24,194 bases of DNA, from NCBI GenBank assembly GCA_964371655.1, contig CAYJOD010000096.1, forward strand, positions 1-24,194, in the 5' to 3' direction. The stretch comes from CAZGSN01 sp964371655. Its GTDB lineage: Bacteria; Desulfobacterota; Binatia; HRBIN30. A model generated the notes under the pieces. The model did no database searches and was not told the DNA's origin. It worked only from the letters and a program-made list of their open reading frames with translations. Made by a program: the position numbers and the translations under genes. How positions within the stretch are numbered: position 1 is the first letter of the stretch; the number at the start of each line of letters is the position of its first letter. Below, piece by piece: positions 23,991 through 24,194 of this stretch.

Positions 23991-24010
23991 ATCCTACCGA
24001 CCGGTAGGAT
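23991..24010. promoter_or_regulatory. Perfect 9+2+9 inverted repeat just upstream of the molybdoenzyme (candidate operator)
   Basis: ATCCTACCG-AC-CGGTAGGAT has perfect 9-bp arms and ends 8 bp before the molybdoenzyme start codon, overlapping the only purine-rich ribosome-site candidate (GGTAGGAT). A protein bound here would block transcription or translation initiation. The symmetry and ACCG/CGGT core resemble TetR-family operators; that assignment is inference. Confidence 0.6.
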
Positions 24011-24194
24011 GGCTGCGATGACGAAGGTCATCAGTAAGGATGATCACCAACCATGGTGGGGGGGACTCAGCGGGTCCGCTCGAGCCTCGGTCCAGCGACA
24101 CGAACGATGCGTAGCCGCGTTCGCCAAGACTGTCTCAGCACCCAACGAAGAGGGCGCGCAGCCGCGCGCCCCTACAAGAAAACCGAGGAACGCC
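24011..24194. other. Window edge, no supported gene
   Basis: A plus-strand frame starting ATG at 24009 or 24018 stays open to the window end (about 60 codons), but it has no family resemblance and its last part covers a hairpin, GGGCGCGC-AGCC-GCGCGCCC (24152-24171), of the sort found between genes. A divergent gene could begin to the right of the window. A partial palindrome CCAACCATGGTGG lies near 24047. Confidence 0.35.

Noticed and set aside
24009..24194. A plus-strand frame open to the window edge, divergent from the molybdoenzyme, possibly its regulator
   Set aside because: The translated part shows no helix-turn-helix or other domain, and it covers a G+C hairpin typical of spacer DNA.

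Overview
The window looks like a chromosomal piece of a GC-rich, probably uncultured Gram-negative bacterium. Coding density is moderate and the intergenic regions are rich in palindromic elements. Several protein types here are, from general knowledge, common in deltaproteobacterial-type lineages (Myxococcota, Desulfobacterota, Binatota): very large exported proteins with DUF4215/Myxococcus Cys-rich repeats, LamG domains, FG-GAP repeats and Thr/Pro linkers, next to a Tat-exported type II molybdenum oxidoreductase. The lineage is an inference. There is no rRNA, tRNA, CRISPR array, intact transposase or phage gene that I can see.

Layout. 1-484: no convincing intact gene; three palindromic repeats around a coding-like remnant on the minus strand. 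485-3006 (+): a sulfotransferase followed 14 bp later by a glutamate-1-semialdehyde-aminomutase-like PLP enzyme, a likely two-gene operon. 3007-4903 (+): an inverted-repeat region, a solitary ribbon-helix-helix protein and a class C beta-lactamase-fold serine hydrolase. 4904-6404: a dispersed repeat, a MITE-like element with terminal inverted repeats, and a complete AbrB/VapB-VapC(PIN) toxin-antitoxin pair with a palindrome at its 5' end. 6405-13336 (-): two large exported proteins that share a paralogous C-terminal module of about 236 residues. 13337-14654: an element with perfect 13-bp inverted repeats beside a 5'-truncated GT39/ArnT-like membrane glycosyltransferase (+). 14655-15716: repeat-filled spacer, then a six-helix membrane protein of unknown function (-). 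16123-20778 (-): a 1551-residue exported FG-GAP, LamG and Thr/Pro-repeat protein with a different C-terminal domain. 21121-23982 (-): the Tat-exported catalytic subunit of a DMSO-reductase-family (type II, EbdA/DdhA/AhyA-like) enzyme, with a near-perfect 20-bp palindrome overlapping its translation start region.

How the parts fit. The three giant proteins on the minus strand form a cell-surface or secreted set: signal peptides, LamG and propeller recognition domains, disulfide-rich or Thr/Pro stalks, and C-terminal modules that recur within the locus or that I recall from similar genomes. The molybdoenzyme acts in the periplasm but lacks adjacent iron-sulfur, heme and chaperone subunit genes on its downstream side. 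The best candidates for something undescribed are the shared 12-Cys C-terminal module, the orphan molybdoenzyme with its palindromic operator, and the population of short palindromic elements in almost every gap.
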